Assembly (NCBI GenBank): GCA_963792655.1
Contig: CAWBWU010000001.1
Coordinates: 310,001-374,000, forward strand
Length of the DNA stretch: 64,000 nucleotides
Reading direction: 5' to 3'
Origin: DOZZ01 sp963792655
Lineage (GTDB): Bacteria > Acidobacteriota > Terriglobia > Bryobacterales > Bryobacteraceae
Part shown: piece after piece, positions 52,101 through 60,565 of the stretch
Layout: every line of letters begins with the position of its first letter
Position numbering within the stretch: the first letter of the stretch is position 1
Notes under the pieces: generated by a model
Databases searched by the model: none
Seen by the model: only the letters and a program-made list of their open reading frames with translations
Told to the model about the DNA's origin: nothing
Translations under genes and position numbers: made by a program

Positions 52101-52484
52101 ATGATTGAACGACTCACTCCGCCGGGCGTTGCTGCGCCGCGCGGTCCCTATAGCCCCGCAGTTCGCGCGGGAGACTTTATCTTTGTCTCGGGCCAGGTGC
52201 CGGTAGACCCTGCCACGCAACAGATGACACTCGGCGATATCGGCCACGAGACGCGCCGCGTGCTGATGAACATTCAGCAACTGCTCGAAGGTGCGGGCGC
52301 GAAGATGGCCGATGTCGTGAAGTGTTCGGTCTTCCTCTCGAACGGCGCTGACTTCGCCGGCATGAATGCGGTGTACACCGAGTTTTTCGGCAACGATAAG
52401 CCGGCCAGAACAACCGTCGCTTGCCAGTTCGCAATGCCTGACATGAAGGTAGAAATCGACTGTATCGCGTATAGCCCGAAGTAG
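52101..52484 (+). CDS. ridA: RidA family enamine/imine deaminase
   Basis: A 127-residue RidA/YjgF protein: PRGPYSPAVRAGDFIFVSGQVP at the N-terminus, with the conserved Arg in KPARTTVACQFAMPDMKVEIDCIAY. It hydrolyses reactive 2-aminoacrylate and related imines. A ribosome site GAAGGAAG precedes it; it follows trxB by 15 bases and is the last gene before a hairpin. Confidence 0.93.
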   Translation: MIERLTPPGVAAPRGPYSPAVRAGDFIFVSGQVPVDPATQQMTLGDIGHETRRVLMNIQQLLEGAGAKMADVVKCSVFLSNGADFAGMNAVYTEFFGNDKPARTTVACQFAMPDMKVEIDCIAYSPK

Positions 52485-52498
52485 TCCAGGAGCTTCCT

Positions 52499-52524
52499 GC
52501 TGCCGGTTCGGAAGCGCCGGCAGC
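52499..52524 (+). terminator. 8-bp hairpin after ridA
   Basis: GCTGCCGG (52499-52506) and CCGGCAGC (52517-52524) form a perfect stem with a 10-base loop 15 bases after the ridA stop. No T-run follows, so a Rho-type or weak terminator of the iron-trxB-ridA transcript is the likely role. The remaining 80 bases up to atpF should hold the ATP synthase promoter, but I see no convincing -35/-10 pair. Confidence 0.45.
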
Positions 52525-52604
52525 GCGCCGCTCGGTTGATTTAAAAGGTTGAAATATGGTAACTTCGTGTTTTCAACCGCATTCTACTTCTCCGTCGAAA
52601 TTAC

Positions 52605-53054
52605 ATGGAAGCAACACTGCAAGCGCTAGGCCGAATACTGCTGAACGCCCTGCCGACTTTCTTTATTCTGCTTTTCCTCTTTGTTTATTTGCAGCAAATG
52701 TTCTTTAACCCTTTGCGCAAAACGCTTGCCCAGCGGTTCGCGGCGAGTGAAGGAGCGCAAATCGCAGCAAAGCAAAGTCTGGAGCGCGCGGCCGTGCAAG
52801 TGGCGGAGTACCAGCGCACTTTGCAGTCTGCCCGTGTTGAATCTTATAAGCAGCAGGAAGCAGCCTTCCAGCAAATCGCGGCCGAGAATGCCGGACGCGC
52901 GGCGGAAGCACGCAAGCAGGCGGAAGCGAAAGTAGAGCAGGCCAAGACGCAGATGGACGCGGAAGTCAGTGACGCGAAAGAAACGCTGAGCTCACAAAGC
53001 GAACAACTGGCCGAGCGCATTACTGACGTGATCCTGCAAGGGCAAGCCGCATGA
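52605..53054 (+). CDS. atpF: ATP synthase subunit b (first b-type copy)
   Basis: A 149-residue protein with one N-terminal membrane helix (about 11-33, ILLNALPTFFILLFLFVYLQ) and a long charged coiled coil, the layout of the F0 peripheral stalk subunit. It starts the cluster atpF-atpF-atpH-atpA-atpG-atpD-atpC and overlaps the second b-type gene by ATGA. With the next gene it probably forms a b/b' heterodimer. Confidence 0.88.
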   Translation: MEATLQALGRILLNALPTFFILLFLFVYLQQMFFNPLRKTLAQRFAASEGAQIAAKQSLERAAVQVAEYQRTLQSARVESYKQQEAAFQQIAAENAGRAAEARKQAEAKVEQAKTQMDAEVSDAKETLSSQSEQLAERITDVILQGQAA

Positions 53055-53638
53055 AGCGGCTCCTGCCTATTCTCATTCTGGCCGCGGCTCTTTCTTCGAC
53101 GCCGCTTTGCGCTCAGCTCAGCGCCGAGCAGCGAGCGGTCGATGATGCCCAGCATCCTGGCAAGGGCGAGAACGACCTGATGTGGTGGAAGTGGGCCAAC
53201 TTTGTCGTGCTGATGGCGGGTCTCGGCTATCTGGGCGCCAAGTTCGGCGGCCCGTTTTTTCGGGAGCGCACGGCCACGATTCGCAAGAGTCTTGAGGATG
53301 CGGATCAGGCGAAACGCGAAGCTGATGCGCGCGTTGCGGAAGTAAATTCCAAGCTGGCCAATCTGGACGCCGAAATTGCGCACTTGAAAGCGGCGTTGCG
53401 CGATGAGCAGGAAAAGCAGGCCGAGCGTCTCCGTCAGGCAGCGGCGAGCGATCTTGCCCGCATTCAGACTCAAGGCGAGCAGCAGATCGACTCCATGTCG
53501 AAAGCCGCCCGGCAAGACCTGAAGGCCTACAGCGCACAGCTTGCGGTGGAACTGGCTGAGCAGAAAATCCGAACGCGCCTGACGCCCGAAATCGAAGAGC
53601 GCATGGCGGACAAGTTCGTCGCCGAATTAAAGGCTTAA
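53051..53638 (+). CDS. atpF: ATP synthase subunit b (second copy, with signal peptide)
   Basis: 195 residues: an N-terminal signal-like helix (MKRLLPILILAAALSSTPLC), a short loop, a membrane helix (about 46-66, WWKWANFVVLMAGLGYLGAK) and a coiled coil (about 70-190) ending IRTRLTPEIEERMADKFV. The second helix plus coil is subunit b; the extra N-terminal signal is unusual and gives an out-facing N-terminus after processing. It overlaps the first b gene and lies three bases before atpH. Confidence 0.88.
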   Translation: MKRLLPILILAAALSSTPLCAQLSAEQRAVDDAQHPGKGENDLMWWKWANFVVLMAGLGYLGAKFGGPFFRERTATIRKSLEDADQAKREADARVAEVNSKLANLDAEIAHLKAALRDEQEKQAERLRQAAASDLARIQTQGEQQIDSMSKAARQDLKAYSAQLAVELAEQKIRTRLTPEIEERMADKFVAELKA

Positions 53639-53641
53639 CCA

Positions 53642-54191
53642 ATGACCTCTTCCGCCGTAGTCACGCGCTACGCGACTGCCTTCGTCGATGTGATCATGGG
53701 TCCGCGTTCAGGAGTGGATGCGCTCGAAGCATTGCGCCAGGTGAAAGAGCTGGCCACGGCTTACGAAGAATCGCACGACTTGCGAACGGTGCTGGCTTCG
53801 CCTTCGGTTTCGGTTGCGCGCAAGCGGGCCATCCTCGCACGGCTGAGCGACCAGGCGGGTGTTGCGCGCCATGTCCGCAACTTCTTTATGGTCCTGGTGG
53901 ACCACCGCCGCGCGGGCATCATTCCCGAAGTCGCAGCGGCGTTTGATGAGTTGTTGAATGAGCGCATGGGTTTCGTGCGCGTTAAGGTAACGTCGGCACG
54001 GCCGTTGAGCGAGTCGCGCAAGGAAGAGTTGGGCCGGCGTTTCGCCGCCATCTCCGGCGCGAAGCCCAAAGGTCGAAGTAGAGTTGGACCCGGAGTTGAT
54101 CGGAGGCGTGGTCGTGCGTATCGGCTCGCGCGTGTACGACGGCTCTGTGCGTGGTCAATTGGCAGCGCTCAAGCGCCGCCTGGAAGTCTAA
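53642..54191 (+). CDS. atpH: ATP synthase delta subunit, frame broken
   Basis: Corrected length 182 residues. SSAVVTRYATAFVDVIMGP and FFMVLVDHRRAGIIPEVAAAF are typical of the delta/OSCP subunit, which joins the b stalk to the F1 head. An extra A in 54068-54070 (CCCAAAGG) shifts the frame; without it the protein ends VEVELDPELIGGVVVRIGS and GQLAALKRRLEV with TAA at 54189-54191, four bases before atpA. Confidence 0.9.
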
Positions 54192-54195
54192 ATAT

Positions 54196-55734
54196 ATGGC
54201 TCAGATCAGAGCAGACGAAATCACACAAATTCTCCGTCAGGAGATTGAGAATTACGAGAGCGCAATCGACGTAACCGAGGTGGGCTCGGTGATGTCGGTG
54301 GGCGACGGTATCGCGCGCATTCACGGTCTCGACAAGGTGATGGCCGGCGAAATGATCCAGTTCCCGCATGGCGTGTCGGGCATTGCGATGAACCTCGAAG
54401 AAGATCAGGTTGGCGCGGTGTTGCTGGGCGATTACCAGAAGCTCGGCGAAGGCGATGAAGTGCGCCGCACGGGCCAGATCATGTCCGTGCCGGTGGGCGA
54501 TGCAATGATCGGCCGCGTGGTGGACGCGCTCGGTAATCCGATCGACGGCAAAGGCCCGATCCTGACCGACAAGCGCAATCCTGTTGAGCGTTTGGCGCCA
54601 GGTGTTGTGGACCGTCAGCCCGTCAAGCAGCCGCTGCAAACCGGGATCAAGGCCATCGATGCGATGGTGCCGATCGGCCGCGGGCAGCGCGAGTTGATCA
54701 TCGGCGACCGCCAGACCGGCAAAACCGCCATTGCGATCGACACGATTTTGAACCAGAAGGGCGGCGACATGATCTGCATCTATGTCGCGATCGGCCAGAA
54801 GCGTTCGACCGTGGCGCAAGTCGTCAAGACGCTCGAAGACTTTGGAGCGATGCAGTACTCGGTCGTGGTTGCAGCAACCGCGTCCGATCCGGCGCCCATG
54901 CAGTATCTCGCGCCTTACACGGGCTGTGCGATCGGTGAGTTCTTCCGCGATTCCAGCCGGCACGCGCTGACCATCTACGACGATCTGTCGAAGCATGCGG
55001 CCGCATACCGTGAGATTTCGTTGTTGCTGCGCCGTCCGCCAGGGCGCGAAGCGTTCCCCGGCGATGTGTTCTTCCTGCACAGCCGCTTGCTTGAACGCGC
55101 CTCGAAGTTGAGCGACGAGCATGGCGGCGGTTCGCTCACGTCATTGCCGTTCATCGAAACTCAGGCGGGCGACGTTTCGGCCTACATTCCGACCAACGTG
55201 ATCTCGATCACCGATGGACAGATTTATCTCGAAGCCGATCTGTTCAACTCGAACGTGCGGCCGGCCATCAACGTTGGTCTATCAGTCAGCCGCGTCGGCG
55301 GTAGCGCGCAGACCAAAGCCATGCGGTCCGTCGCGGGCACGTTGCGTCTCGATCTCGCGCAGTATCGTTCGCTTGCGGCGTTTGCCCAGTTCGGTTCAGA
55401 TCTCGATAAAGCTTCGCAACAACAGCTCAATCGCGGTCAGCGCATGGTTGAGATCCTGAAGCAGAAGCAGTACTCGCCATTGCCGTTTGAGAAGCAGGTC
55501 GCGATCATCTTCGCTGGCACCAACGCATTTCTGGACGATCTGCCGCTCAATCAGTGCCGCGCGTTCGAGGAAGAGCTCTATAAGTTCCTCGACAACGCGC
55601 ATCCCGAAATCCTGGCCACCATCCGCGAGAAGAAAGTTCTCGACGATCAGGTAAAGGGCGATCTGAAGAACGCGCTGAAGGAACTCAAAGACCGGTTCGT
55701 CGCAGACCAGAAAGCCGTACCGGCCCACGCCTGA
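54196..55734 (+). CDS. atpA: ATP synthase alpha subunit
   Basis: 512 residues from the ATG at 54196 (MAQIRADEITQILRQEIENY). P-loop GDRQTGKTAIAIDTIL, and the ASDPAPMQYLAPYTGCAIGE and SVSRVGGSAQTKAMRSVAGT segments are diagnostic of the alpha chain, which carries the regulatory nucleotide sites of F1. A longer frame to 54151 belongs to atpH. Confidence 0.97.
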   Translation: MAQIRADEITQILRQEIENYESAIDVTEVGSVMSVGDGIARIHGLDKVMAGEMIQFPHGVSGIAMNLEEDQVGAVLLGDYQKLGEGDEVRRTGQIMSVPVGDAMIGRVVDALGNPIDGKGPILTDKRNPVERLAPGVVDRQPVKQPLQTGIKAIDAMVPIGRGQRELIIGDRQTGKTAIAIDTILNQKGGDMICIYVAIGQKRSTVAQVVKTLEDFGAMQYSVVVAATASDPAPMQYLAPYTGCAIGEFFRDSSRHALTIYDDLSKHAAAYREISLLLRRPPGREAFPGDVFFLHSRLLERASKLSDEHGGGSLTSLPFIETQAGDVSAYIPTNVISITDGQIYLEADLFNSNVRPAINVGLSVSRVGGSAQTKAMRSVAGTLRLDLAQYRSLAAFAQFGSDLDKASQQQLNRGQRMVEILKQKQYSPLPFEKQVAIIFAGTNAFLDDLPLNQCRAFEEELYKFLDNAHPEILATIREKKVLDDQVKGDLKNALKELKDRFVADQKAVPAHA

Positions 55735-55741
55735 CTGACGC

Positions 55742-56597
55742 ATGCCGAGCTTAATCGACATCCGGCGCCGCATCCGGTCCGTTAAGAACACCCAGCAGAT
55801 CACGCGCGCGCTGAAGATGATTTCGGCGGCCAAGCTGCGGCGTGCACAAGACCGCGTGGTTGCCGCGCGTCCGTACAGCGCCATGCTGCGCGAGATGCTG
55901 GCGGACCTGGCGGCTGCGGTCGCTGGCGATGACCGGGTTGCCGGGAGTCCCTTGCTCGACAGGCGTGAAGAGAAGCGAGTGCTGTTGATCCTGCTCACCA
56001 GCGATACCGGGAAAGCCGGTGCGTTCAACGCTAACCTGACGCGTGCGGGGCAGCGCTTTATCGAAGAGCACGGCACGGTCGAAGTTGTCGCCGTTGGCAA
56101 GCGCGGGCTCGAATTCTTCCGCAAGCGCAGTTATACGATTGCCGGCGAACACGTGAACGTGCTGAAGAAGATCGAGTATGCTGACGCTCGCGCGATTGCG
56201 CAGAACGCCATTGAACGCTTCCGCAAAGGTGAGATCGATTCGGTCTACATCATGAACAACGAGTTCAAGAGCGTGCTGTCGCAAAAGGTGATGGTCCAGA
56301 AAGTGCTGCCGGTCGAACTGCCCGAAGCCGTCGAACCGCGCGACTTCATCTACGAGCAGGATCCGCTCGAGATGCTCGAACGTCTTTTGCCTCGCTACGT
56401 CGAAACCGCCGTCTACCAGGCGATGCTCGAAACGTCGGCGGGCGAGCACGCGGCTCGCATGACCGCGATGGATGCGGCGACAAGTCAACGCGGGCGATGT
56501 GATCGACACCCTGACGCTCACTATGAACCGTGCGCGCCAGGCGTTCATCACCAAAGAAATTATTGAAGTCGTGAGCGGCGCGGCTTCTTCACAGTAA
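55742..56597 (+). CDS. atpG: ATP synthase gamma subunit, frame broken
   Basis: Corrected length 284 residues. The N-terminus SLIDIRRRIRSVKNTQQITR and C-terminus EHAARMTAMDAATSNAGDVI with NRARQAFITKEIIEVVSGA are the conserved coiled-coil ends of the rotor shaft. An extra C at 56486 shifts the last 37 residues; removal restores them and the TAA at 56595-56597. Confidence 0.92.
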
Positions 56598-56612
56598 AGC
56601 CGGAGCAAACAT

Positions 56613-58061
56613 ATGACACCAACTGGAGAACTCACCATCGGGAAAGTTGTGCAGGTCGCGGGACCCGCGGTGGACTGCGAATTTCCCGAAGGGCACTTGC
56701 CCGAGCTGCTGACGGCGATCCGTATCACCAGCGAAGGTTACGACGTACCGGCAGCGATCGATATCATCTGCGAAGTACAACAACACATCGGCGAGGGCCG
56801 CGTGCGTACCATCGCGATGCAGCCGACCGAAGGCCTGGTGCGTGGCATGAAGGCTGCGAGCCTGGGTATGCCCATCACGGTGCCGGTAGGCCGCGAGACG
56901 CTGGGTCGCGTGCTGAACGTGCTTGGCCAGCCCGTGGACAACATGGGCCCGGTGAACGCGACCAATTTCCTGCCCATCCATCGCGCTGCCCCGTCGTTTG
57001 AAGATCAGGCGACTAATCTTGAAATGTTCGAGACCGGCATCAAAGTCATCGATCTGATCGAGCCTTATCTGCGCGGCGGCAAAATCGGTCTGTTCGGTGG
57101 TGCGGGCGTCGGCAAGACCGTGTTGATCATGGAGTTGATCAACAACATCGCGCTGAAGCACGGTGGTGTTTCGGTGTTCGCCGGTGTTGGCGAACGCACG
57201 CGCGAAGGCAACGATCTCTGGCTCGAGATGCAGGAGTCGGGTGTTGTGAACCCGCGCGACTTCAATGCCAGCAAAGTCGCCCTGGTGTATGGCCAGATGA
57301 CGGAGCCGCCCGGGGCGCGTCTGCGCGTCGGATTGACCGGTCTGACCGTAGCCGAGTTCTTCCGCGATCAGGAAAAGCAGGATGTGTTGTTGTTCGTCGA
57401 CAACATCTTCCGCTTCACGCAGGCGGGTTCAGAAGTATCCGCGCTGCTGGGCCGCATGCCTTCCGCCGTCGGCTATCAGCCAAACCTCGCGTCCGAGATG
57501 GGCGATCTCCAGGAGCGCATCACTTCGACGAAGAACGGCTCGATCACTTCGGTGCAGGCCATCTACGTGCCCGCTGACGATTACACCGATCCCGCTCCCG
57601 CGACTGCCTTCGCGCACCTGGACGCCACGTCCAACTTGTCGCGTGCAATTTCCGAGATGGGCATTTATCCTGCGGTCGATCCGCTCGCTTCGACTTCGCG
57701 CATTCTCGATCCGCGCATCATCGGCGACGAGCATTACGACTGCGCGCAACAGGTGAAGGGCATTCTGCAGCGGTTTAAAGATCTGCAGGATATCATCGCT
57801 ATCCTCGGCATCGACGAACTCTCGGACGAGGACAAGCTGACCGTTTCGCGCGCCCGCAAAATTCAGCGCTTCCTCTCGCAGCCGTTCCATGTTGCCGAGC
57901 AGTTCACCGGAAACCCCGGCAAGTACGTAAAGCTCGCCGACACGATCAAGGGCTTCAAGGAAATCGCCGACGGCAAGCACGACAACATTCCCGAGCAGGC
58001 CTTCTACATGCAGGGCACCATCGAGGAAGTGCTCGAAGCCGCTGCCAAGATGAACCAATAG
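56613..58061 (+). CDS. atpD: ATP synthase beta subunit
   Basis: 482 residues with P-loop GLFGGAGVGKTVLIMELI, the catalytic Glu in FAGVGERTREGNDLW, the signature PAVDPLASTSRIL and the DELSEED-like segment IDELSDEDKLTVSRARK (here DELSDED). It carries the catalytic sites of F1. The start ATG at 56613 follows atpG by 15 bases. Confidence 0.98.
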   Translation: MTPTGELTIGKVVQVAGPAVDCEFPEGHLPELLTAIRITSEGYDVPAAIDIICEVQQHIGEGRVRTIAMQPTEGLVRGMKAASLGMPITVPVGRETLGRVLNVLGQPVDNMGPVNATNFLPIHRAAPSFEDQATNLEMFETGIKVIDLIEPYLRGGKIGLFGGAGVGKTVLIMELINNIALKHGGVSVFAGVGERTREGNDLWLEMQESGVVNPRDFNASKVALVYGQMTEPPGARLRVGLTGLTVAEFFRDQEKQDVLLFVDNIFRFTQAGSEVSALLGRMPSAVGYQPNLASEMGDLQERITSTKNGSITSVQAIYVPADDYTDPAPATAFAHLDATSNLSRAISEMGIYPAVDPLASTSRILDPRIIGDEHYDCAQQVKGILQRFKDLQDIIAILGIDELSDEDKLTVSRARKIQRFLSQPFHVAEQFTGNPGKYVKLADTIKGFKEIADGKHDNIPEQAFYMQGTIEEVLEAAAKMNQ

Positions 58062-58062
58062 T

Positions 58063-58449
58063 ATGGCGCTCACGCTCGAGATCGCAACCCCGGAACGCCT
58101 GCTGGTGCGTGAAGAAGTCAGCGAAGTTCAAGTGCCCGGCCGCAGCGGCTACTTCGGCGTGCTGCCGGAACACGCGCCGTTGATCTCAGAACTGAAGAGC
58201 GGACTGCTGACCTACGTTGTGGGGGGCCAGACCCATACTCTGGCAGTGCTGGGCGGATTCGTCGAAGTGCTTCCCGATAAAGTCCGTGTCCTTGCCGATG
58301 AAGCCAAGCGCAAAGACGAGATCGATGCGGCAGCAGCGCAACGGGACTTGGACGCCGCCAATGCCGCGCCGAATGAAGACCCAGACGCCGCACTCGCGCA
58401 GATCGAACGCGCGCAAGCGTTAATAGACGCAGCAAAAGCCAACCCATAA
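58063..58449 (+). CDS. atpC: ATP synthase epsilon subunit
   Basis: 128 residues: the beta-sandwich opening LTLEIATPERLLVREEVSEV, GRSGYFGVLPEHAPLISELK, and a C-terminal helical hairpin (about 88-128) that can brake the motor. It starts one base after the atpD stop and closes the cluster; no atpB, atpE or atpI is in the window, so the membrane ring genes lie elsewhere. Confidence 0.94.
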   Translation: MALTLEIATPERLLVREEVSEVQVPGRSGYFGVLPEHAPLISELKSGLLTYVVGGQTHTLAVLGGFVEVLPDKVRVLADEAKRKDEIDAAAAQRDLDAANAAPNEDPDAALAQIERAQALIDAAKANP

Positions 58450-58485
58450 GTTTTCGAAACGACCGAAGGCGCACTACTGCGCCTC

Positions 58486-58692
58486 ATGGTCGTGGCACGT
58501 TGCGTGCCGCGCCTCGTTTCGCGCATTTACGATGAGGAGCTTCGCAAGGCTGAGATGGAGATCACCCAGTTCAGCTTGATGACGGGCCTATCTACGCTTG
58601 GAGAAGCGAACCAGAAAACGCTCAGCGCAGGCTTTGCCACGGATAGCACGACGTTGACGCGCAACCCGAACAAACGCCGGCGACGCAGATGA
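58486..58692 (+). pseudogene. truncated MarR-family regulator fragment
   Basis: The 68-residue frame contains RIYDEELRKAEMEITQFSLM and GLSTLGEANQKTLSAGFA followed by DSTTLTRN: the dimerisation helix and most of the winged-helix recognition region of MarR-type regulators. The conserved part is then cut off and replaced by NPNKRRRRR and a stop; the wing and C-terminal helices are absent. The lead-in (TEGALLRLM, from about 58465) is also degraded. Probably a decayed gene with no function. Confidence 0.6.
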
Positions 58693-58787
58693 AGTGAACG
58701 TGTAACGTCCAAAAGCTACCGCTTACTTACGTGCGCGGCTCGAAACGCGGAAATTCCGGTAGTGTCGTAAAAGTACGTTGACGGTTG
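58693..58787. other. non-coding stretch next to MarR fragment
   Basis: Together with the repeat and the following 104 bases this makes a gap of nearly 300 bases between the MarR fragment and the next gene. I see no gene, promoter pair or RNA structure in this part. Confidence 0.5.
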
Positions 58788-58880
58788 TCAGAGGCGCGAC
58801 TGTAGGGAGCATCGCCGAAAGCTCACGCATTCCGAAGAGCCGAACCCGGGCCAATGCGCTCCCTCCAGTCGCGCCTCTGA
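58788..58880. repeat. 93-bp palindromic element with long near-perfect arms
   Basis: TCAGAGGCGCGACTG (58788-58802) and CAGTCGCGCCTCTGA (58866-58880) are perfect inverted copies; after one mismatch the arms continue as AGGGAGC (58804-58810) and GCTCCCT (58858-58864), giving a 23-position stem around a 47-base centre. The core TCAGnGGCGCGA is shared with the element at 8636-8714, so this is likely a dispersed REP-like family. Confidence 0.75.
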
Positions 58881-58984
58881 TGGACCTTACGTGATTCATG
58901 GCGAGAGCGCGGAACTCAGCAACGCAGCCTTAGGACACACCGAAATGCTGCGCAAATATTTGGAGCCGTTATAGTGGATGCACT
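58881..58984 (+). other. short stretch before the first carboxypeptidase-regulatory-like gene
   Basis: A short open frame ends in the reading ELSNAALGHTEMLRKYLEPL with a stop at 58974-58976, only nine bases before the next gene. It faintly recalls the end of an integrase but the spacing of key residues does not fit. I treat it as non-coding or relict. Confidence 0.3.
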
Positions 58985-60565
58985 GTGCGGTGCCTTGGCC
59001 GAGTCTTCACGGTGTTGCTGTTCACTTTAAGCGCAGCGTGGGGGGAAGCGGAGTTTTGCCCGTGTACCATTCACGGGCATTTGCACTTCACCGATGGCCG
59101 TCCCATCGAAGGCGCCGAGTTGTCGATCCAGTCCGCTGCGTGGTCAGACCCCGAAGATGCCGTGCTCTCCGGTACCGGCGGAGAGTTCAGGTTCACAAAT
59201 CTGAAAAAGGGCAGTTACGTGGTGGCGGCGCAGCGTTACGACTTCGGTACTTTCCATTGGCGCCAAAGTGCAACAACGGGCCGGATCGGCGTCGCCAACG
59301 TGGGTGCCGTGTCGACGAAGTTCGAGATGGATTTCGCGGTGGAAGCGCCGGCGATCATAGCCGGCACGGTGCGGGACACGCAGGGGCAGCCAGTCTCAAG
59401 CGCCCAGATTCAACTCTTCAGGTTGACGTTTGAATCTGGTCGAACGGCTTTCTTTCCGACCGGCTTTGCGAGTACTCACGACGACGGTACGTTTCGCAGC
59501 AATCCTGTACCGCGCGGAACCTACCGGGTTTGTGTAGTGCCAACCGAGAGTTTGGCCGACTTACCTGTCGGAACTGCACTATTTGCAGCAACTGCTGACA
59601 ACGGTCCCAAACGGCATTATGTCCGCACCTGTTACCCGGAACGCGACGGCAAATTGCGGGTTGCCGCCGGAGAGAATAGCGACCTCGACATCATCCTCCG
59701 TCCAGCTTACGCAGTAAAGATCCGGGGAACGATCCTCAATCTCCCGGAAAAGGAAGGCATCAGCGTCCAACTCAGTCCAATTGGCGAGGAGACGAGATTG
59801 AACGCGGCCGTGACAGTTCAGGACGACGGAGCATTCGAAATTCAGAATGTACCGTCGGGCAACTATTGGATTCTCGCCCAGGTGGGCCAGCGCGTCGGAC
59901 GCGAGGCTGTCACCGTAGACAGCGCAGACATTGAAGGCGTGAGAATCGCGCTGAACACCCCAATCGAAGTGACGGCTATCGTTCACGATCAGACGGGGGC
60001 GAATCCACCTGACACGATTGCGTTGCGCTCAGCGGATGCGCCGCATGCTTTCATCGGCATGCTTCCGGAGTCTGACGGGAAGTTCCGGTTCCAAGTGAAT
60101 TACCCTGGCCGTTTTTGGCTGGTAACTCGTGGTCAGAATTGTCCTGGGATTGCGCGGTATGGCGAGGCCGACGTATTGAACTCACCCGTTGTCGTCACGG
60201 ATTCCCCGAAAACGCTGGACGTAACGTTCACTGCCCAGTGTGGGAATGTGAACGGCTCGGTGGTCGCGGACGGGAAGCCGGTTCCTTTTGCTCGCAATCT
60301 GATTCTGTTGAGCGGCACGCCGGACAATCCCGGAGATTTCTTTCTCGAATCCGCAACGGAGGATGGGAAGTTCTCATACACCGGACTCCCACCCGGTACT
60401 TACTCCATGTGGGCGTGGACCGAGGATGAGGAAAGGAAAGGACTGCTTCACGATCTAACAGAGATTGCCTCGCGAGCTACGAAGGTAGAAATAAAGGTGG
60501 GCGGAAAAACCGAAGTAACGCTAGCGCCGCTATCATTCAGCGGCCAAGCGGGCAAGCGACAATGA
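58985..60565 (+). CDS. secreted carboxypeptidase-regulatory-like protein 1
   Basis: 526 residues from a GTG: signal peptide (RVFTVLLFTLSAAWG) and four or more Ig/transthyretin-like beta modules of the carboxypeptidase regulatory-like type, e.g. IHGHLHFTDGRPIEGAELSI, IIAGTVRDTQGQPVSSAQIQ and NGSVVADGKPVPFARNLILL, with GTYRVCVVP-type strand ends. No enzyme domain and no TonB-receptor barrel follows. Likely an envelope or surface protein; function unknown. Its stop overlaps the start of a second similar gene. Confidence 0.8.
   Translation: MRCLGRVFTVLLFTLSAAWGEAEFCPCTIHGHLHFTDGRPIEGAELSIQSAAWSDPEDAVLSGTGGEFRFTNLKKGSYVVAAQRYDFGTFHWRQSATTGRIGVANVGAVSTKFEMDFAVEAPAIIAGTVRDTQGQPVSSAQIQLFRLTFESGRTAFFPTGFASTHDDGTFRSNPVPRGTYRVCVVPTESLADLPVGTALFAATADNGPKRHYVRTCYPERDGKLRVAAGENSDLDIILRPAYAVKIRGTILNLPEKEGISVQLSPIGEETRLNAAVTVQDDGAFEIQNVPSGNYWILAQVGQRVGREAVTVDSADIEGVRIALNTPIEVTAIVHDQTGANPPDTIALRSADAPHAFIGMLPESDGKFRFQVNYPGRFWLVTRGQNCPGIARYGEADVLNSPVVVTDSPKTLDVTFTAQCGNVNGSVVADGKPVPFARNLILLSGTPDNPGDFFLESATEDGKFSYTGLPPGTYSMWAWTEDEERKGLLHDLTEIASRATKVEIKVGGKTEVTLAPLSFSGQAGKRQ

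Noticed and set aside
56470..56597. Programmed frameshift in atpG (and in atpH, FTR1, ABC genes)
   Set aside because: No shared slippery sequence or downstream structure, and all ten breaks are single-base insertions in unrelated contexts; error is simpler.
58887..58976. Possible tyrosine-recombinase C-terminal remnant (LGHTEMLRKYLEPL)
   Set aside because: The distance from His to Tyr is too short for the catalytic motif and nothing upstream supports an integrase.
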